From assembly GCF_000002425.4 (NCBI RefSeq), contig NC_037254.1, positions 20,313,418 through 20,377,417 of the forward strand: a stretch of DNA of 64,000 nt, in the 5' to 3' direction. Origin of the DNA: Physcomitrium patens (lineage: Eukaryota > Streptophyta > Bryopsida > Funariales > Funariaceae). The notes under the pieces were generated by a model. That model did no database searches, had not been told where the DNA came from, and was given only the letters and a program-made list of their open reading frames with translations. The first letter of the stretch is position 1. Each line of letters starts with the position of its first letter. A program made the position numbers and the translations under genes. Of the stretch, positions 1 through 11,143 are shown in pieces.

Positions 1-1
1 G

Positions 2-1741
2 CGTCATTATCTAGAAGGTGCTTCTAGTCCAGTCACTGTGTATACAGATCACAAGAACCTCAGGTATTTCATGTCAACACGCGTGTTGAATCGTCGTCAA
101 GCTCGTTGGAGTATGTCTTTGTCAAGATTCGAATTCATTATCACTTATTGGCAAAGAAAACAACAAGGTTTATCCAATGCCTTATCTAGACGTTCTTATT
201 TTGCACCAAAAGAAGGAGATGCAACTTTTGAGCAACAAAGAACGATCCTCTTGAAACCGGAGCAATTTCATCTCCGAGCAATGAAATCAACATTGACTGT
301 TGATTCAACTTTTCTCAAGCAAATCCAGTCCAGTATGTCCTCAGACCCTCTTGTTCATGATATCGAGAATAATTCTTCCAAGTCTCATGATTCTTCTAAG
401 TTCGAGTTCAAGAATAATCTATTATATTTTGAAGAACGCCTATATGTTCCAGAAGGAGAAGCACGTTTACGTGTTCTTCAAGCACGTCATGACTTTCCAG
501 CAGCACGGCACTTTGGATATAATAAGACTTTGGAACTCATATCAAGAGATTTTTGGTGGCCACAAATGTCGAAGTCAGTCAAAGACTTTGTACAATCATG
601 TGATATTTGTTCAAGATCAAAAATTCCTCGTCATCGACCTTACGGACTTCTTCAGCCATTACCTATACCAGAACAACCATGGTCTTCTGTTTCTATGGAT
701 TTCATCACAGATCTTCCAAGCTCAAGATCTTATGATTCTATATTTGTGATAGTAGATCGTTTCACCAAGATGGCACATTTTGTGCCATGTACAAAATCTA
801 TCACAGGTGAAGAAACAGCTAAGCTTTTCATTGATAATATCTATCGCTATCATGGATTACCTAAAGATATCATATCGGATAGGGGAACTCAATTTGTGTC
901 AAGATTTTGGAGGACCCTTTTCAAGATTTTAAAAGTGGACATAAAGCTATCTTCGGCTTTCCATCCTCAAACTGATGGACAAACAGAGCGCGTAAACCAA
1001 GTCTTGGAGCAGTATTTAAGGTGTACTATCAACTACCAACAAGATGATTGGACAACCCTTCTGCCATTGGCAGAGTTTGCTTATAATAATACGGTACATT
1101 CTTCCATGCAACAAACACCTTTCTTTGCCAATTATGGCTATCATCCATGACTTGATACTTTTGATTTTTCAAAAGTTGATAATCCTGCAGCAGAAGATAT
1201 GGCAAATCGGTTGTCAGAGTTACATGCAATAATAAAGATGCAATTGAAGGTAGCTCAAGAACGACAAAAGATAAACGCAAATCTATATCGTAAGGAGCAA
1301 CCTCAAATCAACGTGGGTGATAAGGTATGGCTACTTCGTCGCAATATCAAGACTACTCGACCTTGTGACAAGTTGGACTATCGTAGGCTTGGCCCCTTTT
1401 CTGTTTCTGAACAGATCAACCCAGTTGCATATCGGTTACATCTACCGGAGTCAATGAAGATCTATCTTGTATTTCACGTGTCTCTTCTTGAACCATATAA
1501 GACAGTGGATATACAAGGAAGAAGACAAATGCCACCGCCTCCTATAGAAGTAGATAATAATGAAGAATTTGAGGTGGAAGAGATATTAGACTCAAGGCGG
1601 CTCCGAAATAAGCTAGAATATCTTGTTCATTGGCACGGATATGATATTAGTGAACGCACATGGGAGCCATCCAGGAATCTAGCAAATGCATCAGCTAAAG
1701 TCAAAGTTTTTCATCAACGACATCCATCGAAACCAAGATAA
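2..1741 (+). pseudogene. Gypsy pol C-terminal part (RNase H, integrase, chromodomain), one stop
   Basis: The reading frame is open from base 2. It begins in RNase H with the conserved TDHKNL stretch and the VLNRRQARW segment. The integrase follows: an HHCC zinc-binding module (histidines in RHDFPAARHFG, cysteines in CDICSR), then the DDE core with Asp in SMDFITDLP, Asp in SDRGTQF and Glu in DGQTERVNQ. After it come a GPY/F-type module (RRLGPFSV) and a chromodomain (EFEVEEILDSR ... YLVHWHGYD ... TWEP) ending with RHPSKPR. A single in-frame TGA at 1148-1150, just after the YGYHP motif where relatives usually have Arg, splits the protein; a CGA to TGA change would explain it. The stretch after the stop continues in the same frame, so there is no frameshift. 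The enzyme would copy and integrate the element; the chromodomain is thought to guide integration to marked chromatin. Confidence 0.92.
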
Positions 1742-1835
1742 AAATCTCTCTTATAAAAGAGACAAGATTGAGGCAAGATAACATTCAATTTCTTATCCTT
1801 GTTTGTAACTTCTTTGCATTTGTGACGCTAATTAG

Positions 1836-2258
1836 ATGGAGAGCCAACAACCAGCGGATTCAACTCAAGAACCTTCGTTTGCTGACCTGCCGGATGAGAC
1901 ATTACGATTGTCACAACCTTCAAGACGACGCAATCGAGATGAAGATCTTCAAGAACGACATGTTCTTCCTTGAACAGATGGTGAGATACAACGCGTTTGG
2001 TATCACGATTTGGGAAGGGACTCTCGATGTTTGGTGATTTTGCTAGAGGTAGGAACAACTCATGATGGTGTTCCGAATATTCTATTCGAAGGAAGTTACG
2101 AAGGCCTCAACAATCATCAAATAACTAGGTGGTCTTCCCGCCCTGGTATGGGACACTACCGATGGTTGAGAGGCCCTATCAATCATCTTCGAAGAGAACA
2201 GAGATCACAGTATGTGGCGAATACAATTCGTCGCATCATAGATTTCCTCAACATATGA
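1836..2258 (+). pseudogene. Small ORF downstream of Gypsy pol, unknown function, one stop
   Basis: An ATG at 1836 opens a 141-codon frame ending at a TGA at 2256-2258, interrupted once by TGA at 1971-1973, which could be a decayed CGA. It starts 95 bp after the pol stop and ends about 40 bp before the 3' LTR. The N-terminal part is rich in Ser, Gln, Pro and Arg (SRRRNRDEDLQERH); the C-terminal part has aromatic and basic residues (GMGHYRWLRGPINHLRREQ). There is no predicted membrane segment or signal peptide, so it does not look like an envelope protein. I do not recognise a family. A second frame (1768-2037) is also open here, so coding status is not certain. Confidence 0.45.
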
Positions 2259-2287
2259 TGACCGCTCCTCATGGAACTCGTCTCTAG

Positions 2288-2299
2288 AAGGAGGGGTAA
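2288..2299 (+). promoter_or_regulatory. Polypurine tract of the Gypsy element
   Basis: A purine-rich run (AAGGAGGGG) sits directly before the TGTCACGG that starts the 3' LTR. This is the normal position and composition of the plus-strand DNA priming site. Confidence 0.8.
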
Positions 2300-2850
2300 T
2301 GTCACGGCCATAATCTTGTAAGCTAATAATTACATATAGAAATAAGTAGAAGTAAGTAAAAGTAGATAAAAGTAAGTTAATTCTATAATATTTAATATAA
2401 AAGCTTCCTAGAAACTTCCTAGACGCTGCTTTGACTTCATAGGTGTCTTTAATTGACTTTTTGGATTAGAAACGTGGTCAACAAGTTGGCCATGTGCCAC
2501 ACATGTTGTTAGTTTGAAGATCAAGCTAACTATGTGGCCCACACGTAGAAAAACTTGCCTTGTAAGTCAAGGCATGTGTCCTACAAAGTCAACACATATT
2601 GGAGGTCCTATAGAACGTCGCCACGTAGCCCCTAGTTAGATAGTATATATAGAGACAAGAGTGAAGGCTTCTTCACTCTTGTCAACTCCTTTCTTGCTTC
2701 GAGTCCAGGTTCAAGAGTCTTTAGTTTCATGTCTTGTGGCAATAGCCATTCCAGTTTCCTTTAATATACCTACTTGTTTATATTTTGACTTATTATATCG
2801 AGATAGCCTTTTTGTGTATATTTTCCCTCATCGAGTCTTTGTCCTTGACA
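2300..2850 (+). repeat. 3' LTR of the Gypsy chromodomain element (551 bp)
   Basis: The LTR runs from TGTCACGG to CCTTGACA, giving 5-bp inverted ends TGTCA/TGACA. Both borders are confirmed by a second, inverted copy at 28609-29158 that starts and stops at the matching bases (550 bp). It contains a TATA box at 2644-2651 followed at once by a 13-bp perfect hairpin. The first bases after it (ATTAC) should be one half of the target site duplication. Confidence 0.9.
2644..2683 (+). promoter_or_regulatory. LTR promoter: TATA box plus hairpin at the likely transcription start
   Basis: TATATATA at 2644-2651 is followed by a perfect 13-bp inverted repeat, 2654-2666 against 2671-2683, with a 4-base loop (GCTT). 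Transcription from a plant TATA box usually starts 25-35 bp downstream, so the start would fall in or next to this hairpin. The inverted LTR at 28.6-29.2 kb keeps the stem (one mismatched pair) but has a different loop. Confidence 0.7.
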
Positions 2851-3131
2851 ATTACTGATGAAGCACTTGTAATTAAGAAAATTGAATTTATATTTAACCT
2901 TGCTAATCTCTTCACCAAAGCTCTCTCATTAAGCAACCATCGTCGACTTACTTATAGCATTGGTATGCGACGACTTGCTTTTCTTGAATAAGAAAATTAA
3001 TGAGCTTTTTAAATAATTAAAGAAAATGATGTTGTACTGTTTTTTCTTCATCTATGGTTTTGTCCTTAAATAAAATATGGTTTTCCTAGATTAGGTTTTA
3101 ATGAGGTAATAATTGTTTATCTTGAAAGATC

Positions 3132-3134
<3 letters not shown>

Positions 3135-3166
<32 letters not shown>
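3135..3166. repeat. (TA)n microsatellite inside the Copia 3' untranslated region
   Basis: About 16 TA units. The matching place in the other Copia copy (about 50973-50990) has only a short TATAG, so the microsatellite grew after the two copies separated. Confidence 0.95.
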
Positions 3167-3168
<2 letters not shown>

Positions 3169-3220
3169 TAATTCTATATAAATTTTATATTATGTAAATA
3201 TTATGATAAGCAAGGAGGAG

Positions 3221-3491
3221 TGTTGAGATCATTAAATGTAGCCAGTGCTCTCCATAATATTTAGTGTAGACTACAATAATTACCATAGCTACAATATTTA
3301 GAGTCTAGTGGAGAAGTACTGTTTATCGTCTCTTCTTTTCTCTTCTTGTATACGGTCACAACTAGATCAATAGATTTTTGTGTGTGAAGCTCTCTCTCCT
3401 TAGAAACCCTCTTGTGTGTATGACTTACTACTACTCTTGTATGTATGTATGACTTACTATTACTCTTGTGTCTTTCTAAACATTCTCAACA
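3221..3491 (+). repeat. Copia 3' LTR (271 bp)
   Basis: Runs from TGTTGAG to CTCAACA (7-bp inverted ends), with a purine tract directly before it. Near its end it holds two copies of a unit of about 27 bp (TGACTTACTACTACTCTT type). The following bases GTTAC are the expected target duplication. The LTR ends 927 bp before the lipase start codon, in the same orientation. Confidence 0.9.
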
Positions 3492-4418
3492 GTTACAATC
3501 AGGTTTTTCTTATTTCGACATCATCCGTCTTAAGCATGGAACACATACATTCCTTTAGCAACGCATTCATCCAACTATTTCATGCAAAGAGTTGGGATGT
3601 TGTTCAGATCTCGGTTTTATCGTTATCCAAGTTGTAGCATTTCGATCTGCTCTTGTTCGGATGATCAGAGCAACGTGGTCCTCAGTTTCATCTCGGATTG
3701 GTTCCAAAAACTTTTTATCTGAAGCCATTGTTGCTTCAGACACCAATTCCACAGTCATTGTTGAAATTTTGAAAGTTGACTTTTTACGGCGCTACAGTTC
3801 GTGACCACGTCGGCGCAGGGCTTTTCAGAAATATTTATGGTCCAGTTCGATATTTCCCGTCTGCGTGGAATAATGAGGTAGTTTTCGTGTGCTCGAAGTT
3901 CGAACCATTTTGGAGGTGACATCGTTACGGAACGTGGCGTTTGTCGGGATCTGGGCTTTGTACGCCTCCGAAGTCTCAAGGAGATCAAACCTTTGCGGAC
4001 AGATCAGATTTCAGTCTAGTTGCCCGGCCTCGTCTAGATCTTGCGGGAGTTTGTTCAAGTGTGTGCGGGGAGGTGATGCTCGGAGGTTGGGTGGCGGCGA
4101 TGATCATGTGCTCCAGGTTGAGTCTTGTGCTGCAACACTCTGGGGTCTTGTGGTTTTCTGTTCGTGTGGGAATCCGAGGTGATGCAAATCTGAAAGTCAA
4201 CCTAGACGTCGCAGGATTGTTACACTTACTAGTCTGAACCTTGTGGAACGTTAAAGAGGCATTTGTGTGGATTTGGGGTTTTTCGCTTAGCTTCCGAGGG
4301 GTGTGTAGTATCGAGAATCGCTTGCGTGTTTTTCAACAATTCACATAGTTGGATAGTGGTAGTGGAGTTTGAGCGCCGCCCTCGATCCCTCTTGTCCGTA
4401 GATCGTGTTGCGTGCGCA
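3492..4418. other. Upstream region of the lipase gene
   Basis: GC-balanced sequence between the Copia LTR and the lipase start codon, probably promoter and 5' untranslated region. I see no protein family in its short frames and no clear TATA box. The lipase frame is open from 4263 but has no ATG before 4419. Confidence 0.5.
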
Positions 4419-6759
4419 ATGTCTGGTCGCCCCGACGTCCGAAATAGAAATTATGGCAATAATACCGAAGCGAATACATCCTCCGCGTCCCAGGGTAGTC
4501 CTAACGGGCGAGGCTCGGGCCGTGTGGCCGAAGAACAGGATTACATCCTCCTCCACCGCAGTGAACGCCTGTCCACGTTTTTCAAATCAATGCGCCACTG
4601 GTGGAAAAGCGCAATAGAAGTTTCTGGCACCATGAAGCGCAAGAAAGTGAAAATACAATGGAGATATATTCTCTCTCAGGCACTTCTAGACATCCTCTAT
4701 CTGTGCACAGGTCTGCTAGCATTCATCGGAAAGTGCGTTGAGTTTCCCTTCAACGTTTATTACGCCAACGGCGGCAGTTGGTTGCAGGTCATCAAATATC
4801 TTTTCAACGGTGTGTTTTTCCTATCTAAAGATTCCTTAACTGAAAATTCCAGATTGAATAGTATAGAATGTCAATTGTTAGCTCTTATTTCATTCTGACG
4901 GAGACGGATCGAATACAATGCAATTACAGGGCAGCTTATCGTTCCCCGCAGAGATGATCCGACTTACCGCACCCTCATTATGCAACTCGATCCTCGAACA
5001 AAGCTATACGTGGACAAATCTGCTGCTGGACAAGCACTAAGCGAGGCCGCTACCAGCAAAATATTTCCCGGTACAGATGATGGCGCAAGGTCTACTGCTG
5101 ATGTCTTGGTCATGGCCTCCAAACTGGCATACGAGAATGAGTCGGTCATCAAAAAGGTGGTCACAGAAGATTGGAATGTAAGTGTAAACTTAGCAGCAAT
5201 ATCCCCGAGACAATTTTTGTTTCCCCTCTTTTTATGCAGGTCATGTTTTTGTTATGCGTCTACTGCTTGCTTAAGTGCTGCTTGTCTCGGGGGTCAAACT
5301 AATCCCGTAGACTCTCGTGTTGCAATGCAGATGCATTTTGTTGGCTTCTACAGTTGCTGGAACGGTGCGTTAGCCCTAATCCTTAGACTCTCTGCGACTA
5401 TGGAGTTTAGGGTTGTTGTGTGCTTGTCTTCTCATGCTATTGCAAGTGGTCTTTGGGGGATCTTAGCTGAAGAATAATAATCGTGGTTTTCCGCGATGCA
5501 GAATTTTTGCAAGAGCATAATACTCAGGTCTTCGTCTTCACCGACAGAGCAGAAGACGCGAACGCGATTGTTATCGCCTGGCGGGGCACCGAACCTTTCA
5601 ATGCAATGGATTGGAGCACAGACTTTGATTTCTCTTGGTACAATTTAGAAGGTATGGGCTGTGTGCACGTCGGATTTCTGGAAGCACTTGGGCTTGCCAG
5701 TCGTAACAGACTGGAGTCCTTCCAAACCTTGCAGCAAAAGGCCAACGCCAAATGCAATAACACAAGGGTAAGATCTCCACTTCTTCCAACACGAAAACCC
5801 TAATCTTGACATGCCAACCGGAAGAACCTACATCTGATTTAAGTGATACAATGTTTGTATCTCAGCGGTCAGACCACTCGACCTCGGGCCTGTCACCTGA
5901 CGTGATTCAAGACAGCCACAAACTCCTAGCCTACGATCATATAACTGAAGTGGTGAGAGGTCTCCTTAGCGAGCACCCGGGAGCTAAGCTTTACGGTACA
6001 GGCCATAGCCTCGGGGGAGCACTTGCAACACTCTACACAGCAATGTTATTCTACAATGACGAAAAGAATATCCTGAAGAAGCTCGCTGCCGTGTACACAT
6101 TCGGCCAGCCACGCGTTGGGGACGAAGCATTTGCTCAATACATGAGAGACAACGTCACACACTTTCGCTACTTTCGCGTTGTGTATTGCAACGACTTGGT
6201 TCCGAGAGTTCCATTCGATGACAAGCTCTTTGCCTTCAAGCATTTCGGACTGTGTTTCTACTACAACAGTCGGTACATTGCAAGGGTTCGTCTCGCTGCC
6301 TAAGATTCTATCCTCCTTTCCAAATTCCGTGGTTGCAATTGGCGTCAGTCTGTTCAATAACACTTTGACCTACAACATGTGTAAGGTTTTGTGCAGTGTC
6401 TGCGGGAGGCGCCACGGAAGAACTATTTCTACCTCTCGGATATCTTGACAGTCCGTATAACTGCCATCGGGGAGCTAATCAACGCCTTCAGGCGCAAGGA
6501 CGCAGACTTCGCTGAGTCGTGGCCTTCCATAATGTCTAGACTGATGGCGCTCCTTGTTCCTGGTGTCGGTGGTCACAGCCCAGTGAACTATGTGAACGCA
6601 GTGCGACTGGGGCCGTCTTCTCTTGTTTCGGAGGTCACGGACGAGCTTCACGAGATGAGCGAGAACCTGCACGACTGGGAAGAGAAGTTCAGAGGCGCGG
6701 CAGGGAATGGCTGGAATCGGGCGATGCAGGCTTACCGACGCTGGTCTACTCCGCACTAG
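4419..6759 (+). CDS. OBL1: Class 3 (alpha/beta-hydrolase) triacylglycerol lipase, OBL1-like
   Basis: Six exons: 4419-4809, 4930-5177, 5331-5364, 5502-5767, 5866-6285, 6397-6759; all introns are GT-AG and phases join cleanly to 573 residues. The very short exon 3 (34 bp) encodes the conserved MHFVGFYSCWN segment. The N-terminus is low-complexity, followed by a basic then hydrophobic stretch (about 85-115) typical of the oil-body lipase group, which may associate with lipid droplets or membranes. The catalytic core has WRGTEPF (about 251), the nucleophile elbow GHSLGG with Ser361, Asp423 in NDLVPRVP and His513 in GGHSPVNYVN, so the triad is complete. The family hydrolyses tri- and diacylglycerols or related lipids. 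Length and order fit Arabidopsis OBL1 and its paralogues. The start is the first ATG in frame. A Copia LTR lies 0.93 kb upstream. The substrate is not known from sequence; the ortholog name is a family-level call. Confidence 0.9.
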
Positions 6760-7250
6760 ATTCCCCGCGTCACACAACCGCGATCTTCATGACAAAAGTG
6801 CCCAACTCAACGATGCCGAACCCTCACAGTCTACTAAACTTGTGGAAAATGTCCATCCCAGCGCCGAGCATTCTGATCTGTCAAGGCACCGCATGCTCTC
6901 AGTCCCGATTGCGAGTCGATGAAACCATGCTCCCGAAAATGCCATGGCCGAACGATCAGAACGCAAGTTATGAAGCTCCAGGGGCTGGAATTCGGCATGG
7001 ATTGTGGCGATGGAGGGGGATTCTCGACATTCATGTCGGGGATGTCGACGATTCCCCGGTTCCGAGACGCTTGAATATCGCGTCGCGCGTGTGCGGCGTT
7101 CGCCGTCTGCTCCATGAACTTGTGCGCAATAAAGTGTGACAAACAATACACCGCAGATCTATCAGTCTAATTTAATCGCTGGACTTGAATACAATGCAAG
7201 TTATGCTCTAATTCACAGCTACTGTATTATAACCGCGTTGGTTGATTGTC
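6760..7250. other. 3' flank of the lipase gene
   Basis: Moderate-GC sequence after the stop codon, probably the 3' untranslated region and terminator. No coding family recognised in its short frames. Confidence 0.4.
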
Positions 7251-7275
7251 TTCACATTTTGTATACATTTGTGCG

Positions 7276-7306
<31 letters not shown>

Positions 7307-7361
7307 CTCATATTTTTATCTCATTATATGTGTGTGTTTATATATATATATATATATATAT
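7276..7361. repeat. T27 tract and (TA)n microsatellite
   Basis: A 27-base T run at 7276-7302 and a TA run at 7339-7361, about 0.5 kb after the lipase gene. Confidence 0.95.
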
Positions 7362-7977
7362 TTATTTACTCCTTTATATTCACTAAACTAGTTATTGTTT
7401 TCACTTGAGATGTGCTTAAATTGTGATTATCTGAATACGAAAGTGCACATGTGATTTAAGTGATTTTTGCTTTTGCTTTTGCTTTTGTTTTCTCTTTCTT
7501 TCTTTCTTGTAATACAAATGGAGATGACAGCCTCGTGTTCGAAGCCATCAAGTAGGATAAGGATTTTAAAGGTGGATTTTATGTTGTTTTTCTTTTTAAT
7601 ATAATTAATAAAAACTATTTGTTTCTATTACTAGTTACAAATATGTTTACTTTTTTGTTGTATTTAATGTACAAGCTTTAAATAAGACAATTTTAATATT
7701 CTTTAGTAATTTAATATTTATGATTTTTTTACTCAGAGAAATAGAAATAAAAAAAGAATAGTATTTATCAAATAAAATAAAATAGTGTTTCTTGAATAAA
7801 AAATATTATAGCTAATATAAAACTCATAACTTTTATTTTTGTACAAAACAATATATACAGGACAAATCTGTGAGCATTTTCAGTTTAATAAATTATGAAA
7901 TTATAAAAAATTAATGATACTTTGATACATAAATTTAAGATTCAAACATCTTTTATTATTAAAAACCTTAGATTTAT

Positions 7978-7980
<3 letters not shown>

Positions 7981-8013
<33 letters not shown>
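7981..8013. repeat. (TA)n microsatellite
   Basis: Uninterrupted AT dinucleotides over 33 bases. Confidence 0.95.
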
Positions 8014-8014
<1 letters not shown>

Positions 8015-9408
8015 CATTACAATCAAGGCCCTCATCTCCATCCCCCTTGTACTCTCTCATTCCTAATTGTATGAGCCTTAGTTGAGAATTCTTTTCAACA
8101 ATATCTAGAACTTGACCACACATACATATTTGCAACAACAATGCCTTTAAAGTTTGGCACAATGTGTTTGGCACATTGTGCTAAAACAACTTCACAATTG
8201 TCTTCTATTCTTCACAACATAGTGAGAACAAAGATGAAGCACTGCAAAGGTTTGCAAGCAATAGCACCACCACCACCCCACTAAGGATTTAACCTCATTG
8301 ATGTGCAAATTATTGGGTCAAAAATTGCAAGAAAAATGGAGTTGAGAAGAAGGAATCCACAAGAGAGCTAGTGGATATGAAACAAGGAAGATACATTTGT
8401 ATGATTAATAAAAGAAAGATGAAGTTGTGTGATGAAATACTAAAAGGAAGGACATCACAATATATTTGTGTATTTGCAAGAATGTGGGTGGATGTGGCCG
8501 CATGATGAAACAGTGCTTAGGTAGTCATTGAGAGTGTATTAAAATGCCAATTTAAGAGTCCACATTCCACTAACATGAGAGAGAGAGAGGGAAAGTTATT
8601 TCTTTATCATCTTGCTACCTCCAACATGATGTGAGCTGCATGGATTGTTAACAACTTTTATTGTTCTTTCCCTCACATGGTATTTAGTTGTCTTTGCCAG
8701 CATAGACCATTGCTTAGTTTGCTTTTTATCATTGAAATGTTGAGAGATTTGGATTGGGATTTCACTCTTGTTAGTAGAGTATTAGTGTAGAGATTTTGCA
8801 ATTAGTCTGTTAGTGGCTTTCTGGGAAAGAGAGAAAGAGAGTGGAATTCAATGATTAATTGTTTGATTTTTGTGTGCATGAGTAGCAGTGGATGTAGCAG
8901 TCGTCAAATTGTGGTTTAGAATGGAATCCTAAACTGTGACTTTATGTGAATCCATTGTCAGATAATTAAAAACGCAAAGGTAGCAATAATATTGATAATT
9001 TTTATCTTTTATAATTTGATGTAGATTGTGATAGCTAGTTTTTATTTATTTATTCGATTATTACATTATTCATTAGATTGCTTTACATGATATCAAAAGA
9101 ACTTCTAGGAAATATTACATTTCTATGTTATGCTATTAATTCTTTAATATATATTTCTACCATTGTCTAAATTTTGTGTTCTATTTTAAATTTTATTACC
9201 TCTCTTTAATTTAATTTTGGAATACTTTAATCATATTTAGTATCAATTACTTTTAGGATATTCAATATTGTTTAAAATATTTAAAATTATTTTTCCTTAA
9301 TGATATTTTTATAAAGTTTTAAACAATATAAACAGTAAAGATTTATTCAAATATACTTCAGTAATAGAATTATTGTAAATTAATTGAAGTGTTTTTAAAT
9401 TTTATTTG

Positions 9409-9410
<2 letters not shown>

Positions 9411-9442
<32 letters not shown>
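9411..9442. repeat. (TA)n microsatellite
   Basis: Uninterrupted AT dinucleotides over about 32 bases. Confidence 0.95.
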
Positions 9443-9444
<2 letters not shown>

Positions 9445-10371
9445 TTGTTTATTGAAATTAAAAAAACTACATTATTATTGACGGTAAAATATATATTTTG
9501 TTAAGAGAATTAAACCAATGGTAATTGAATGACTTAATATGCTATTAAATAGTAGTTAATTTGTTTTTACCAAAACTTACTTCGAATTTGAATACTGTAA
9601 AACATATCTCAAAGACACTATTGTATTCATCAAAATATTAAAAGCTCTTTTTTTTATTCTTAATCTGGATTTTGCATGTATGAACTATTTATTCTAATAG
9701 ATTTGATGGAAAAATTATATACTCTAAATTTTAACAATTTAAAAAGTAAGCCATGGATTAATAAAAAAAACAAAACTAAATATACAAACCTAAGAACCAC
9801 ATAAATATTGTATTGAAGCTTTAATTGTATCTAAAAAGTTCTAATACATTATTACATAAAATAATTGAATTAACAAACACCTTATTATACAATCATATTA
9901 TACTATAATGAATAAGTTGAAGACAACTTACAGAATAGTAAAGTAATAGATTATTAATGTAGTAAGTAAAGATTTGAAGCAATCTTATATTTTAACTGAT
10001 GTTATTTAAGAATAATATAAGTAACATTAAAAATATAAATTAATTCATAAAAAATAATTTAACGATTTTTTTAATTTATTAATGGTACACATTAATAAGT
10101 TGCTAAAAATATTTATATATTTGTAAATCTATTGAGTTTGAATTTAGAATTTAGAGTTGACTAGTTCTAAAGTAAATTACAAGAGAAAAGATAGAAATAG
10201 ATTAAATTTTTAAAAACTAGTTTCAAGCATTATAGTTTTTCTATTGTTTCTTTTCAGAGAAATAATATTGATAAATACTTTAGCAAATAATTATCTAACT
10301 ATTTTAATGTAATAGGTGTTCTTGTGATTACATTGTCATGAGTTTATTCATTGCTTAGTAAATAAAACATG

Positions 10372-10372
<1 letters not shown>

Positions 10373-10405
<33 letters not shown>
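10373..10405. repeat. (TA)n microsatellite
   Basis: Uninterrupted TA dinucleotides over about 33 bases. Confidence 0.95.
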
Positions 10406-10408
<3 letters not shown>

Positions 10409-10785
10409 AATAGTATTACAACAGTTTTTAAAAAATTGAGCTGTTTTGATGAGATAAACTTTACTATTTTGAAAATAGTTGTATAAATATTATTTATAAA
10501 CTTATTTTCCTTCTAATATGTTTAGTATCCAAACAAGGTTTTCATTTCTTTTGTATTTTTATTTCTTAAATTAAAAATAAAAATTATATATGCATCTTTA
10601 GGAATATTTTATTTTACAAGTAAAATCATACGATCGTCATTTACAACCTCAATATAAAATTTACTGCATAAATTACATTATACAAATAATAGCATGAAAC
10701 AAATTGAATGTTTTTAATTGTAATGATTTTTATTTTTATAAATATTTTTTATAAATTTATATTTAAATATTCATGAGAATAATAT

Positions 10786-10816
<31 letters not shown>

Positions 10817-11112
10817 TCTCAAGAATGCCTTTAACATACCACACATTTACAAATTATTTAAACATGGGATACATTTATCGAGACATATATAACCGACAAA
10901 GCTCAAATCAATCCACCCAGAAAATTAATAGAGTAAGAGTGTATCTATATATATATATATATATATATATATCACCAATATTTCTTAGGCCTAGCACAAC
11001 TATTAACATTTCATTTATTTGGCATATAAGAATGTAGATTGAACAGTGAACGATGTACCCATCATTGGAACTTGGATTATTGCAATTTTGATTCTCCTCA
11101 ATTGTGTTCTTG

Positions 11113-11116
<4 letters not shown>

Positions 11117-11143
<27 letters not shown>
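11117..11143. repeat. (AAAT)n microsatellite
   Basis: About six AAAT units in a row. Confidence 0.9.

Larger units (their letters stand above)
1..2850 (+). mobile_element. Ty3/Gypsy chromodomain retrotransposon, 3' half
   Basis: The window opens inside the RNase H domain of a Gypsy pol gene and runs through integrase, chromodomain, a small extra ORF, polypurine tract and the complete 3' LTR, which ends at 2850. The 5' part lies outside the window. The presence of a chromodomain at the integrase C-terminus places it among the chromoviruses; the short non-seed-plant or fungal-like style of the RNase H/integrase linker recalls the Tcn1-like group reported from mosses, but that lineage call is inference. 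Only two in-frame stops are seen in about 2.2 kb, so this is the least decayed Gypsy element in the window. The base after the LTR is Copia coding sequence, so the element inserted into a Copia element. Confidence 0.93.
2851..3491 (+). mobile_element. Ty1/Copia 3' end (RNase H terminus and 3' LTR), cut by the Gypsy insertion
   Basis: From 2851 the sequence matches the 3' end of the complete Copia element at 43692-51283: the end of RNase H (LFTKAL ... SNHRRLTYSIGMRR), its stop near 2991, the untranslated stretch, polypurine tract at 3211-3220 and LTR. Homology begins abruptly at the base after the Gypsy LTR, which shows the Gypsy element jumped into this Copia coding region. The rest of the Copia element must lie left of the window. 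Confidence 0.88.

Noticed and set aside
4263-4418. In-frame extension upstream of the lipase ATG
   Set aside because: It has no ATG; the family N-terminus fits a start at 4419.
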